A stretch of 19,160 nt of DNA from Bacillota bacterium (GCA_017398165.1 JAFQHB010000156.1:1-19160); one strand, 5' to 3'. Positions 9,930 to 16,832 are shown, counted from the first letter of the stretch. Notes: generated by a model not told the origin, from the sequence alone. Numbers and translations are program-made.

Positions 9930-9960
9930 CTGCAACACCTCGCAATTTTATTATCACACT

Positions 9961-9986
9961 GATTCTTCCTGAAGATTCTTCCTGAA
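9961..9986. repeat. perfect 13-bp tandem duplication between ctsR and mcsA
   Basis: GATTCTTCCTGAA occurs twice in direct succession (9961-9973, 9974-9986) in the 86-base ctsR-mcsA gap. It does not resemble the CtsR heptad and forms no terminator. Confidence 0.8.
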
Positions 9987-10015
9987 AAATCTCTGCCCGT
10001 CCGGCCATACACCTG

Positions 10016-10492
10016 CTAACTCTTCAAATCACCTCGTATCAGATTCATCAGCAGCAGCCGCACCATCCTGCCGCGCAGCAATTCCTCATTATCACCCGCC
10101 AGACGCAGCGCATCGCCCGCCAGCATAGCACGCAATATCGCCGTCTCGCGCTCGGTAATGATATCCTCACCCCGCAGCCGCAGCAGCAGATTGTCCGCCG
10201 CCTTGCGCCCGACCGGCTTATCCTTGGCCTCGGCCAGCAGGCGCGTCAGATCGCCGCTGTCCGCCAGCCCGGTGCGGATGATCCGCACATAGCCGCTGCC
10301 GCCGCGCCGGGTCTCCACATAATATCCCGCCTCGCTGTTAAAACGGGTACTCAGCACGTAATTGATCTGGCTGGGCACACACATAAACATCTCGGCCAGC
10401 TCTGCCCGGCGCAGCTCCACACTGTTGTCATCCGATAACGCCAGCAACCTCTTGATATAGTTTTCGATTTGTTCAGCCAATGTCGCTGCCAT
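10016..10492 (-). CDS. ctsR: CtsR, transcriptional repressor of class III heat-shock genes
   Basis: A winged helix-turn-helix repressor of clp genes and of its own operon, inactivated by heat and by McsA/McsB action. 158 residues. The recognition segment CVPSQINYVLSTRF (38-51) is typical, followed by YVETRRGGSGYVRI (58-71), the wing. The glycine-rich heat-sensing loop usually reads RGGGG; here it is RGGSG (63-67). Start ATG 10492 has GGGAGGT about 8-9 nt upstream. It is the first gene of ctsR-mcsA-mcsB-clpC, with a consensus promoter and CtsR operators upstream, indicating autorepression. Confidence 0.96.
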   Translation of the reverse strand: MAATLAEQIENYIKRLLALSDDNSVELRRAELAEMFMCVPSQINYVLSTRFNSEAGYYVETRRGGSGYVRIIRTGLADSGDLTRLLAEAKDKPVGRKAADNLLLRLRGEDIITERETAILRAMLAGDALRLAGDNEELLRGRMVRLLLMNLIRGDLKS

Positions 10493-10555
10493 AATTTACT
10501 ACCTCCCTGCCAGGACCGGCAACGCCCGTCACTATCATCTTTTTAAGCCTATCTT

Positions 10556-10588
10556 TTTGACCTTTTGATTTTCTGACCTTTCTTGACT
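10556..10588 (-). promoter_or_regulatory. CtsR operator: four heptads
   Basis: On the minus strand, four RGTCAAA-like heptads in one orientation: AGTCAAG (10582-10588), GGTCAGA (10572-10578), AATCAAA (10564-10570) and GGTCAAA (10556-10562). The first two, separated by AAA, match the known CtsR site (A/GGTCAAA-NAN-A/GGTCAAA). The array begins just after the -10 element, covering the transcription start. Confidence 0.85.
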
Positions 10589-10591
10589 ATT

Positions 10592-10620
10592 ATTATATGC
10601 CGCGCTAAACGCTTTGTCAA
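10592..10620 (-). promoter_or_regulatory. consensus sigma-A promoter of the ctsR operon
   Basis: Minus strand: TTGACA (10615-10620), a 17-nt spacer, TATAAT (10592-10597). Both hexamers are perfect. Confidence 0.93.
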
Positions 10621-10662
10621 CACCTTTTTGCAGATTTTTCACCGCTCATTTGGTCAATAAAT

Positions 10663-10706
10663 AAAAAAACGCGACAGGTTAAGCATACTTCACTCCCTGC
10701 CGCGTT
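10663..10706 (-). terminator. intrinsic terminator after the lipoprotein gene
   Basis: Arms AACGCGACAGG (10668-10678) and CCTGCCGCGTT (10696-10706) pair with one A-C mismatch; on the minus strand a T-run follows (complement of the A-run at 10663-10669). It is about 65 bases downstream of the lipoprotein stop and insulates the ctsR promoter. Confidence 0.8.
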
Positions 10707-10725
10707 ATTCATCGATTACTATTCA

Positions 10726-10753
10726 TTTATTACTGTTGATTTATCACTGTTTA
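10726..10753. repeat. imperfect 14-bp tandem duplication
   Basis: TTTATTACTGTTGA (10726-10739) is followed by TTTATCACTGTTTA (10740-10753), 12 of 14 identical, between the lipoprotein stop and its terminator. Confidence 0.5.
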
Positions 10754-10770
10754 TCTGCGGCCGCCGCACA

Positions 10771-11262
10771 TCAGTTCACATATATCTCGCTGATGCTCAG
10801 CACCCTGCCGTCCTCCAGCACCTGTATCTCAAAAGGTATGTCGCCAAACACACCATCACCATCCGCATCGAACTTTTCTATAAATTCCGCCGGATCGGTG
10901 GTGGTATATCTTTTATCATCATCAATGTCAACAAACAGATTGCCGGTATCATAGAAATTATATCTGGTCGACTCATCCAGGGTGAAGGTCAGCAATTCAT
11001 CCGAGACATCGTGAATATAATAGCCGTTCGGCATATCCTCAACAGTCAGATCCAGAGTGCGTATCCAGTACAGATCAGCCAAATCGACAAACTCAAAATC
11101 ATCTACCAGCAGTTTATCGCCATCAACGGCAACATAACCCTCATAGAGAGAATAAACACCCGAAGAGGCTTGCAGCTCCTGCGGTTCCTGCTGCTCCGCC
11201 TGACATCCGGACAGACCCATTACCAGCACGCCTGCCAATAATACACCAAACAGCCGCTTCAT
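10771..11262 (-). CDS. putative lipoprotein with EF-hand-like loop, unknown function
   Basis: A 163-residue secreted lipoprotein. The N-terminus is basic then hydrophobic (MKRLFGVLLAGVLVMG), ending in the lipobox LSGC with the lipidated cysteine at residue 20; a Gln/Glu-rich linker follows. The mature part is very acidic. A DxDxDG-type loop, FDADGDGVFGD (131-141), resembles an EF-hand or dockerin calcium loop, and DGD and DIDDD patches occur elsewhere. Start ATG 11262 is 7 nt from AGGAGG; ATG 11268 is too close to that site. It lies 42 bases after the cyclo-ligase gene and is probably cotranscribed. No named family recognised; calcium binding is an inference. Confidence 0.85.
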   Translation of the reverse strand: MKRLFGVLLAGVLVMGLSGCQAEQQEPQELQASSGVYSLYEGYVAVDGDKLLVDDFEFVDLADLYWIRTLDLTVEDMPNGYYIHDVSDELLTFTLDESTRYNFYDTGNLFVDIDDDKRYTTTDPAEFIEKFDADGDGVFGDIPFEIQVLEDGRVLSISEIYVN

Positions 11263-11304
11263 CACCATACCTCCTATACGATTACCACCATCATTCCCCG
11301 GTCA

Positions 11305-11880
11305 TCATTCCTCGGCAGGATATATCACCCGCCGCTCGGTCACCAGCACGTCCATCGGGCGGTCGTGCTCATCCACCGGCACGGCATCCACCACCTGCCA
11401 GTCGTAGCACACCCCCACCACCGGCACACCCGGCAAAAGCTGCGGCAAAAAGCGGTCGTAATACCCCTTGCCGTGCCCCAGCCGATTACCGGCAGCATCA
11501 AAGCCTACGCCCGGAGCCAGCACCAGCTCCACCGTTTGCGGCGGCCAGATATCATCGCCCGGCGGCTCGTACACGCCCAGCGCCGCCTTATGCAGCGGTA
11601 CATCAGGCCGATACGCTGCCGCCTGCATCACACCATCCGGCAGCCCAGACATCACCGGCACCGCGATCATAAAACCAGCCTGCCACAGCCGCCGGTGCAG
11701 CGCATCCAGATCAGCCTCGCGCCCATAGGCCAGATAGCTGAAAACCCGCCGCTCCGGCCGTGCCAACAGCCACTCCGCCAGCCGCTCGGACAGCCTGCCC
11801 GAAAGCTCCGCCGCCTTATCGGCTGTCATCAGCCGCCGTCTGGTCAGCAGCTCCCGCCGCAATTCTGCCTTACTCATCAT
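11305..11880 (-). CDS. fau: 5-formyltetrahydrofolate cyclo-ligase
   Basis: Converts 5-formyl-THF to 5,10-methenyl-THF with ATP, returning the stored folate to one-carbon metabolism; cytoplasmic. 191 residues, normal size. Typical features: N-terminal KAELRRELLTRRR (4-16), VFSYLAYGREAD in the middle, and the C-terminal signature APGVGFDAAGNRLGHGKGYYDRFL. Start ATG 11880 has GGAG at 8 nt; ATG 11877 is also possible. The start overlaps the TGA of a possible 10-codon leader ORF (11877-11909). A promoter lies at 11937-11966, and DnaA-box-like 9-mers lie just upstream of it. Confidence 0.95.
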   Translation of the reverse strand: MMSKAELRRELLTRRRLMTADKAAELSGRLSERLAEWLLARPERRVFSYLAYGREADLDALHRRLWQAGFMIAVPVMSGLPDGVMQAAAYRPDVPLHKAALGVYEPPGDDIWPPQTVELVLAPGVGFDAAGNRLGHGKGYYDRFLPQLLPGVPVVGVCYDWQVVDAVPVDEHDRPMDVLVTERRVIYPAEE

Positions 11881-11936
11881 ACGCCACGCTCCTGCCGCCG
11901 TTTACTCATCGTATTCATCCATCTGCATATACGCAG

Positions 11937-11966
11937 TTTACACACAACCCCGACGCACCCTGTCAA
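11937..11966 (-). promoter_or_regulatory. likely promoter of the cyclo-ligase/lipoprotein pair
   Basis: Minus strand: perfect -35 TTGACA (11961-11966), an 18-nt spacer and a weaker -10 TGTAAA (11937-11942). This promoter is about 57 bases from the start codon. Confidence 0.55.
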
Positions 11967-11981
11967 CGCCCGCCGTCAGGG

Positions 11982-12050
11982 TATTCCACAGACTTTTCCA
12001 CATTTTCCACAGGGTGATATCCACAGTATATCGTGCAAACCTTATGCACG
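11982..12050 (+). promoter_or_regulatory. cluster of DnaA-box-like 9-mers
   Basis: Five same-orientation 9-mers close to the DnaA box TTATNCACA: TATTCCACA (11982), TTTTCCACA (11994), TTTTCCACA (12003), ATATCCACA (12017) and TTATGCACG (12042). Four differ from the consensus at one position and one at two. Three lie within 30 bases, 15 bases upstream of the -35 element of the cyclo-ligase promoter. DnaA binding is inferred. Confidence 0.5.
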
Positions 12051-12096
12051 CCGCGCCGCGCACAGCCGCCGCCGTGCTGCATATTTATGCGCCGCA

Positions 12097-13104
12097 CTAC
12101 TGTACGTAAAAATACAGCGGCAGATTGGCCTCGGCATTCAGCGTCATATCGGCAAACTCCCCGGCGGCATATTTGGCCAGCGCCGCCGCGCCGATCATCG
12201 CCGCATTATCCGTGCAATACTGCGGCGAGGGATAGATCACCCGCCGTCCCCCGGCCAATTCCTCCACCCGGTCACGCAGAGCCTGATTAGAGGCCACACC
12301 GCCGGCCAGCACGATGGTATCCATACCGTATTCGCCGGCTGCCCGGCAGGCTTTCTCGGCCAATACCCGCACGATAGCCTCCTGCGCCGATGCCGCCACG
12401 TCCTCGATGCGATACTCCTCGCCTTTCATCCGTGCCTTATTCAGGAAATTCAGCACTGCCGACTTCAGCCCGCTGAAGCTGAAATCATAGCTATCCCCCA
12501 GCCACGCACAGGGGAAATCATATATCGCCTGCCCGCGCGCCGCCATCTCCTGAATTGCCGGCCCGCCGGGATACGGCAGACCCAGTGCCCGCGCGATCTT
12601 GTCAAAGGCCTCGCCCGCCGCATCATCCCGGCTCTGCCCCAGCAGGCGGTACCGCCCCGGCGCCTCGGCCAATGCCACACCGCTGTGGCTGCCCGATACC
12701 ACCAGCGCCAGATACGGGAATTGCAGCTCGGGATGCTCCAAAAAAGGCGCGCTCATATGCCCGGCCAGATGATGCACCGCGATCAGCGGCTTGCCCGCCG
12801 CAAAAGCCAGTGCCTTGCCGTAGGATACACCCACCAGCAGCGAGCCGATCAACCCCGGCCCCTGCGTTACCGCCACCGCATCCAGCTCGGCCGCCGTCAG
12901 CCCGGCTTCTTCCAGTGCCTGCCGCACCACCGGCACCACCGCATCCAGATGCTGCCGTGATGCGATCTCCGGCACTACGCCGCCATACAGCCGGTGCGTC
13001 GGTATCTGCGATGCCACCACATTGGACATCAACCGATAACCGTCAGTAATGACCGCAGCAGCAGTCTCATCACAGCTGCTCTCGATTGCCAATATCTTTA
13101 CCAT
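12097..13104 (-). CDS. tsaD: tRNA threonylcarbamoyladenosine transferase TsaD
   Basis: The catalytic subunit that moves threonylcarbamoyl from TC-AMP to A37 of ANN-decoding tRNAs, with TsaB and TsaE. 335 residues, typical. ASKHA/Kae1 fold: N-terminal ILAIESSCDET (4-14), the metal-binding HHLAGH (111-116, likely His112 and His116), and C-terminal CTDNAAMIG. The second nucleotide-loop motif, usually VSGGHT, reads VSGSHS (136-141). Start ATG 13104 gives the usual N-terminus; GGAG is 11 nt upstream, weaker than its neighbours. It lies 61 bases after rimI, last of tsaE-tsaB-rimI-tsaD. Confidence 0.96.
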   Translation of the reverse strand: MVKILAIESSCDETAAAVITDGYRLMSNVVASQIPTHRLYGGVVPEIASRQHLDAVVPVVRQALEEAGLTAAELDAVAVTQGPGLIGSLLVGVSYGKALAFAAGKPLIAVHHLAGHMSAPFLEHPELQFPYLALVVSGSHSGVALAEAPGRYRLLGQSRDDAAGEAFDKIARALGLPYPGGPAIQEMAARGQAIYDFPCAWLGDSYDFSFSGLKSAVLNFLNKARMKGEEYRIEDVAASAQEAIVRVLAEKACRAAGEYGMDTIVLAGGVASNQALRDRVEELAGGRRVIYPSPQYCTDNAAMIGAAALAKYAAGEFADMTLNAEANLPLYFYVQ

Positions 13105-13165
13105 AGTATTATCCGCTCCATTATCTGTTCACTATCCACTTGTCTGTTTGATTATCCGTCCGCTC

Positions 13166-13624
13166 TTACTGATTACCTGATGCCGACCACTGCATCAGCA
13201 GTGCGTCCTCGCCGTTATCCTGATAATACCCGGCACGCCGCCCGCATTCGGTGAATCCACAGCCCCGGTACAGCGCAATAGCCGCCGCATTACCGGCACG
13301 CACCTCCAGATTTATCCGCGTACACCCCAGCAGCCGCGCGATATCCAGCAGGCCGCCCATCAGCAGCTTGCCCAGGCCTTCACCGCGGCGCTCGGCGGCT
13401 ATCGCCACGTTGTTGATGTCTGCCTCATCCAGCACCTGCCAAAATCCGGCATAGCCCACCAGACAGCCATCCTCCACCAGTGCCACCAGATGCGCTATTG
13501 GCCGCGATGCCTCCTCGATATAGGCTTCCCTGCTCCACGGCTGGGCAAAAGCCTCCTGCTCTATCCGCATCAGCGCGTCAATATAGCGGTCGATATTATC
13601 CGCCGTCAGCTCGATCAGCATCAT
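13166..13624 (-). CDS. rimI: GNAT N-acetyltransferase, RimI type
   Basis: Related to the enzyme that acetylates the N-terminus of ribosomal protein S18; in this phylum rimI commonly sits with tsaB and tsaD. 152 residues. GNAT fold: acetyl-CoA pyrophosphate loop RRGEGLG (79-85), preceded by ADINNVAIAAE (beta-4), and RAGNAAAIALYRGCGF, the usual C-terminal signature. Start ATG 13624 overlaps the tsaB stop as ATGA; ATG 13621 is a second in-frame option. The open frame continues upstream into tsaB, but coupling favours 13624. The true substrate may be broader than S18. Confidence 0.93.
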   Translation of the reverse strand: MMLIELTADNIDRYIDALMRIEQEAFAQPWSREAYIEEASRPIAHLVALVEDGCLVGYAGFWQVLDEADINNVAIAAERRGEGLGKLLMGGLLDIARLLGCTRINLEVRAGNAAAIALYRGCGFTECGRRAGYYQDNGEDALLMQWSASGNQ

Positions 13625-14349
13625 ACGCCGACACCGTCTTTTTGCTCCCGGGCTTCCTTTTCTTTGGCTTCTTTGGCCAGCCGGTTGCGCTCCGCCTCCG
13701 AAAGCCGCAGATAAAAGGCCTGTGCCGCCGCGGCGTTTTCTGCCAAATCCGGCCGGGCCAGCGCGATAAAGCCGCAGCCCACCGCACCCCACAGACGGCG
13801 CTCAGGCGGGGTCAGGCGTACCCTGTCACCCAGCTTGTCCTGCATCATATCCCAATACAGTGCCGCCGCATCACCGACCAGTATCACGTCGGCAGCCAGC
13901 CCGGCCAGCCTGTCCGCCAGCTCATCCGGGGCTATGGCCTGCGGCTGCCATATCTCGCCGCCTGCGGCATCATAAAGTGCGGTATAGACCTCGTTGCGCC
14001 GCGCATCCAGCATCGGGCAGATCAGCGCCCCCATACCGCGCGCCGCATAAGCCACCGCCGCCAGAGTAGATACCGCCGCCAGCGGCACGCCCCAGGTCTC
14101 GGCCAGCCCCTTGGCTGTAGCCAGGCCGATCCGCAGCCCGGTGAAAGAGCCGGGGCCATTGGTCACCGCCACCATATCCAGCCTGTCCGGTGCGATATCC
14201 GCCGCTGCCAGCAGTGACTGCACCAACGGCAGCAGCCGCTGTGAATGTGTCAGCCCTACGTTCAGCCCGGCCTCGGCCAGCACCCGTCCTTCCTCCACCA
14301 CTGCGACCGAAAGCCCCTTGCCGGCCGCATCAAACGCCAATATCCGCAT
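13621..14349 (-). CDS. tsaB: t6A biosynthesis protein TsaB
   Basis: The non-catalytic scaffold partner of TsaD in t6A synthesis. 242 residues. Begins MRILAFDAAGKGLSVAVVE, the ASKHA phosphate-1 strand, followed by the hallmark TNGPGSFTGLRIGLATAKG. It lacks the metal-binding HxxxH seen in TsaD, as expected for TsaB. Start ATG 14349 has GGAG close upstream (4 nt, within tsaE). It overlaps the tsaE 3' end by 20 bases and the rimI start by 4. The C-terminal tail is Lys/Glu-rich (about KEAKEKEAREQKDGVGV). Confidence 0.95.
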   Translation of the reverse strand: MRILAFDAAGKGLSVAVVEEGRVLAEAGLNVGLTHSQRLLPLVQSLLAAADIAPDRLDMVAVTNGPGSFTGLRIGLATAKGLAETWGVPLAAVSTLAAVAYAARGMGALICPMLDARRNEVYTALYDAAGGEIWQPQAIAPDELADRLAGLAADVILVGDAAALYWDMMQDKLGDRVRLTPPERRLWGAVGCGFIALARPDLAENAAAAQAFYLRLSEAERNRLAKEAKEKEAREQKDGVGV

Positions 14350-14836
14350 ATCTCTCCAATGCCTCCTCCAGCCATTTCTCATCCGCACCGCCAATAGCAG
14401 CGATCTCTATCGTGCGCCAATCCTCCTGCCCCTCATCAAGGCAGCGCTCCAGCCGTATCTCCAGGCGCGGCTCCGGCATATAGCAGCCCATCACCTCGGG
14501 CCATTCCACCAGTGCCACCGCCTCGACCGTCAGATATTCCTCGATACCGCGCTCCACGATATCATCCTCCGATGCCAGACGAAAGAGATCCATATGCACC
14601 AGCGGCAGCCGTCCGCCGCCGTATTCATTCACCAATGTAAAAGTCGGGCTGGTAACGGCCGCCGCAATACCCAGCCCGGCAGCCACACCCTGCACCAGAT
14701 GCGTCTTGCCCGCACCCATCTCGCCAAAGAGTGCCACGAAAGTCCCCGGCGGCACCGCCTCGCCCAGCAGTCTGCCCAGACGCCGCGTTGCATCCTCATT
14801 ATGTGTTACCAGCTTATATTTCATTAACTGCCGCAT
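14330..14836 (-). CDS. tsaE: t6A biosynthesis ATPase TsaE
   Basis: A small P-loop ATPase required for t6A synthesis with TsaB/TsaD. Walker A GEMGAGKT (38-45), then VTSPTFTLVNEY and VHMDLFRL, the usual switch and Walker B-region motifs; EYL and VALVEWPE complete the family pattern. Start ATG 14836 is chosen because AGGGG (14845-14849) lies 8 nt upstream. ATG 14824, giving MKYKLVTHNE, is the other candidate and fits the family N-terminus well but lacks a ribosome site. First gene of the t6A operon, about 36 bases from the -10 at 14872. Confidence 0.95.
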   Translation of the reverse strand: MRQLMKYKLVTHNEDATRRLGRLLGEAVPPGTFVALFGEMGAGKTHLVQGVAAGLGIAAAVTSPTFTLVNEYGGGRLPLVHMDLFRLASEDDIVERGIEEYLTVEAVALVEWPEVMGCYMPEPRLEIRLERCLDEGQEDWRTIEIAAIGGADEKWLEEALERYADIGV

Positions 14837-14871
14837 CCGCAGCACCCCTATTCACTAAAATTTCTCAACTT

Positions 14872-14900
14872 ATTTTAGCACACCCCGCCCTCTTTGACAA
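14872..14900 (-). promoter_or_regulatory. sigma-A promoter of tsaE-tsaB-rimI-tsaD
   Basis: Minus strand: TTGTCA (14895-14900), a 17-nt spacer, TAAAAT (14872-14877). The symporter terminator lies just upstream, so the t6A genes start a new transcript. Confidence 0.75.
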
Positions 14901-14918
14901 GCCGCCCCACACATACCC

Positions 14919-14951
14919 AAAAAGCAGCCCCGCCGCCACGGCGAAGCTGCT
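14919..14951 (-). terminator. intrinsic terminator after the symporter gene
   Basis: A two-part stem: AGCAGC (14923-14928) with GCTGCT (14946-14951), and CGCCG (14931-14935) with CGGCG (14939-14943), separated by a 2x2 internal loop. A TTTTT run follows on the minus strand (14919-14923). It is about 30 bases beyond the symporter stop. Confidence 0.85.
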
Positions 14952-14982
14952 CTTATATGCTCTTATATATCTAAGATATGTA

Positions 14983-16365
14983 TCAGGCATCCGCACGCCT
15001 GCCGCCCATCACCAAGCCGACAGCCAACACCAACGCCGCCGCCAGCATCCCCACAAAGAGCGCATCAAAGGGCAGGTCGATAATAGCAGCCGCCAGCATC
15101 GCAGCAATACCCAGACAGCTGGCCGCCACCGCCGCCCGCGCAGGTATCCGCCCCGGCAGGAAAAGCGCCGTCGTCATCGGGGCCAGTAGCACCACCGCGC
15201 GCAGGCCCATCGAGAGGAAGCCCCACGTCAGTATTGCCGAGCCCAGGCTGCCCAGCGTAAACACCGCCGAGAACACCAGAGAAGCCATAATGATCACTCG
15301 GGAAACCCAAAGCATCCGCCGCTTGTCAGCATTACGGTCAATAAAGCGTTTGTAAATGTCGTTGCTGATGATCGCACCAAAGCCCAGTGCCATACCGCTG
15401 CCGGTACCCACCACCGCGATCAGCAGCGCCGCCATCGCCACACCCGCCGGTATTGCCGGCAGCTGATCGAGAATAAAAGTCGGAAAGGCCTCGGCCGCTG
15501 CCACACTGGGGAAGTTGATACGCATATACATCCCCACGAAGATGCTGAAAAGCCCCACCGGCGGGGTCATCGCCGCCGCCACCAGACAGCCGCGCACCGC
15601 CTCGCGATTGGTGCGCCCCATCAGCACCGCCTGTATGTAGGTCTGCGTCGATACCACGCCCAGCATTACATTCAGCCCCGCGCCGAAATCCTTGCCAAAA
15701 CCGCGCGCGAACGGATAAAAATACGTCGCCGGCAGCGCATCCCGCAGCCCGCCAAAACCACCGGCCAGCACCAGTGCCAGCACGCCGCACCATACCGCCG
15801 CCATATAGATCAGACCCATCTTGACCCAGCCCAATATGCCCGAGCCGCGGATACCGCCAAAAAGCACATAGCACGCCATAATGACCACACTGACCACCGA
15901 GCATACCACCGGAGAAAAGCCGAACATCGAGCCCAGCAGTGCATTAGCCGCCAATATCTGCGCCACGATATTCAGCACGATACCCAGCGACGTCAGTATC
16001 GAAGTCACCAGCCCCGCCGTTTTGCCGTACTCACGGCTGATGATCTCCTGGATGGTCGCGCACTCGCTCCGGCGTACCGGTATGGCATACACCGCCGCCA
16101 GCAGCAGACACCCTATGCACGAGCCCAGAGTAAACCACCACGCCGAGAAGCCGAAAATATACGCCAGCTCCGCCGTGCCGATAGTCGAGCTGCCGCCCAC
16201 CAGCGTCCCGGCGATAGTACCGGCCACCAGCAGCGTCCCGGCGCTCTTGCCGCCGTTATTGAAATCATCCGCGTTCTTCACCCGCCTGCCGGACCACACG
16301 CCCAGCCCCATTATCAGGGCCAGTGTGGCCACGATACTGATGATATGCGCCATACTCAGGCTCAT
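14983..16365 (-). CDS. sodium:solute symporter family (SSF) transporter
   Basis: A secondary transporter that uses a sodium gradient to import a solute, 460 residues and about 12-13 hydrophobic segments. The N-terminus shows the SSF pattern: a first helix, then VKNADDFNNGGKSAGTLLV, which matches the conserved x-DF-x-GG loop, and GTIAGTLVGGSSTIGTAELAY. Later GTGSGMALGFGAIISNDIYKRF matches the SSF region near helices 8-9. Start ATG 16365 has GGGGGAG 8 nt upstream. It follows the DUF3870 gene by 42 bases and shares its leader and promoter. The solute cannot be read from sequence. Confidence 0.92.
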   Translation of the reverse strand: MSLSMAHIISIVATLALIMGLGVWSGRRVKNADDFNNGGKSAGTLLVAGTIAGTLVGGSSTIGTAELAYIFGFSAWWFTLGSCIGCLLLAAVYAIPVRRSECATIQEIISREYGKTAGLVTSILTSLGIVLNIVAQILAANALLGSMFGFSPVVCSVVSVVIMACYVLFGGIRGSGILGWVKMGLIYMAAVWCGVLALVLAGGFGGLRDALPATYFYPFARGFGKDFGAGLNVMLGVVSTQTYIQAVLMGRTNREAVRGCLVAAAMTPPVGLFSIFVGMYMRINFPSVAAAEAFPTFILDQLPAIPAGVAMAALLIAVVGTGSGMALGFGAIISNDIYKRFIDRNADKRRMLWVSRVIIMASLVFSAVFTLGSLGSAILTWGFLSMGLRAVVLLAPMTTALFLPGRIPARAAVAASCLGIAAMLAAAIIDLPFDALFVGMLAAALVLAVGLVMGGRRADA

Positions 16366-16407
16366 AAACTCATCTCCCCCTGCCCAATATACTTATATCT
16401 CCCGCAG

Positions 16408-16806
16408 TCAGATCCCGCGCAATTCATTATATTGCCCGGCCACCGTACGGATAGCAGCAATTATCGCTTTCTTCAGCGGGCCGAAGTATACCTCCTGCAC
16501 CAGCGATACCAGCTCATCCGCACCACGCCCCAGCTCGTACCCCACCAGCAGGTCGGTCAGGAAATCCCGTGCGGCCTCGGTAACGAAAGAAAATTCCGCC
16601 CGCTGTATCACCCCGGTCTGCCGGTCAACGATCACCACCAGCACCAGATTATCATAAAGATGCTGCGCTGTCGTACCCGCAGGCAACTTGGCGTAGGCTG
16701 CCAGCAATATCCGCCGCCGCTTATCACGCCCCTGCACCGCCCCGGTATCCGTCACATCCGTATTTAACGCATTGGTATTTTTTATATCCATATTTTTTAT
16801 ATCCAT
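16408..16806 (-). CDS. DUF3870-family protein
   Basis: Best match by recall is DUF3870 (Pfam), a short family of unknown function. The core runs RRRILLAAYAKLPAGTTAQHLYDN, then VVIVDRQTGVIQRAEFSFVT, DFLTDLLVGYELG and GPLKKAIIAAIRTV. These are the conserved 'AKLP-G-TA-LY', 'D--TG-I--A' and 'L-GY' features I associate with the family. No signal peptide or membrane segment. Start is uncertain: ATG 16806 is 11 nt from GGGGG (16818-16822), and ATG 16815 is only 2 nt from it. The first 20 or so residues (MDIKNMDIKNTNALNTDVTD) come from an AT-rich 15-bp tandem repeat and are probably not conserved. It lies ahead of the SSF transporter in one unit, behind a structured leader. Confidence 0.75.
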   Translation of the reverse strand: MDIKNMDIKNTNALNTDVTDTGAVQGRDKRRRILLAAYAKLPAGTTAQHLYDNLVLVVIVDRQTGVIQRAEFSFVTEAARDFLTDLLVGYELGRGADELVSLVQEVYFGPLKKAIIAAIRTVAGQYNELRGI

Positions 16807-16810
16807 ATTT
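16776..16810. repeat. 15-bp tandem repeat, 2.3 copies, at the DUF3870 start
   Basis: A perfect period of 15 bases over 35 bases, built on TATTTTTTATATCCA. Read on the minus strand it encodes NMDIK twice and provides repeated ATG triplets, so copy-number change would add or remove five residues without a frameshift. Confidence 0.8.
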
Positions 16811-16832
16811 ATCATCGCCCCCGCCCATTAGC

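Noticed and set aside
11982..12050. Replication origin
   Set aside because: DnaA-like 9-mers are present, but there is no dnaA, dnaN, rpmH or gyr neighbour and no AT-rich unwinding block, so I call it only a DnaA-box-like cluster.
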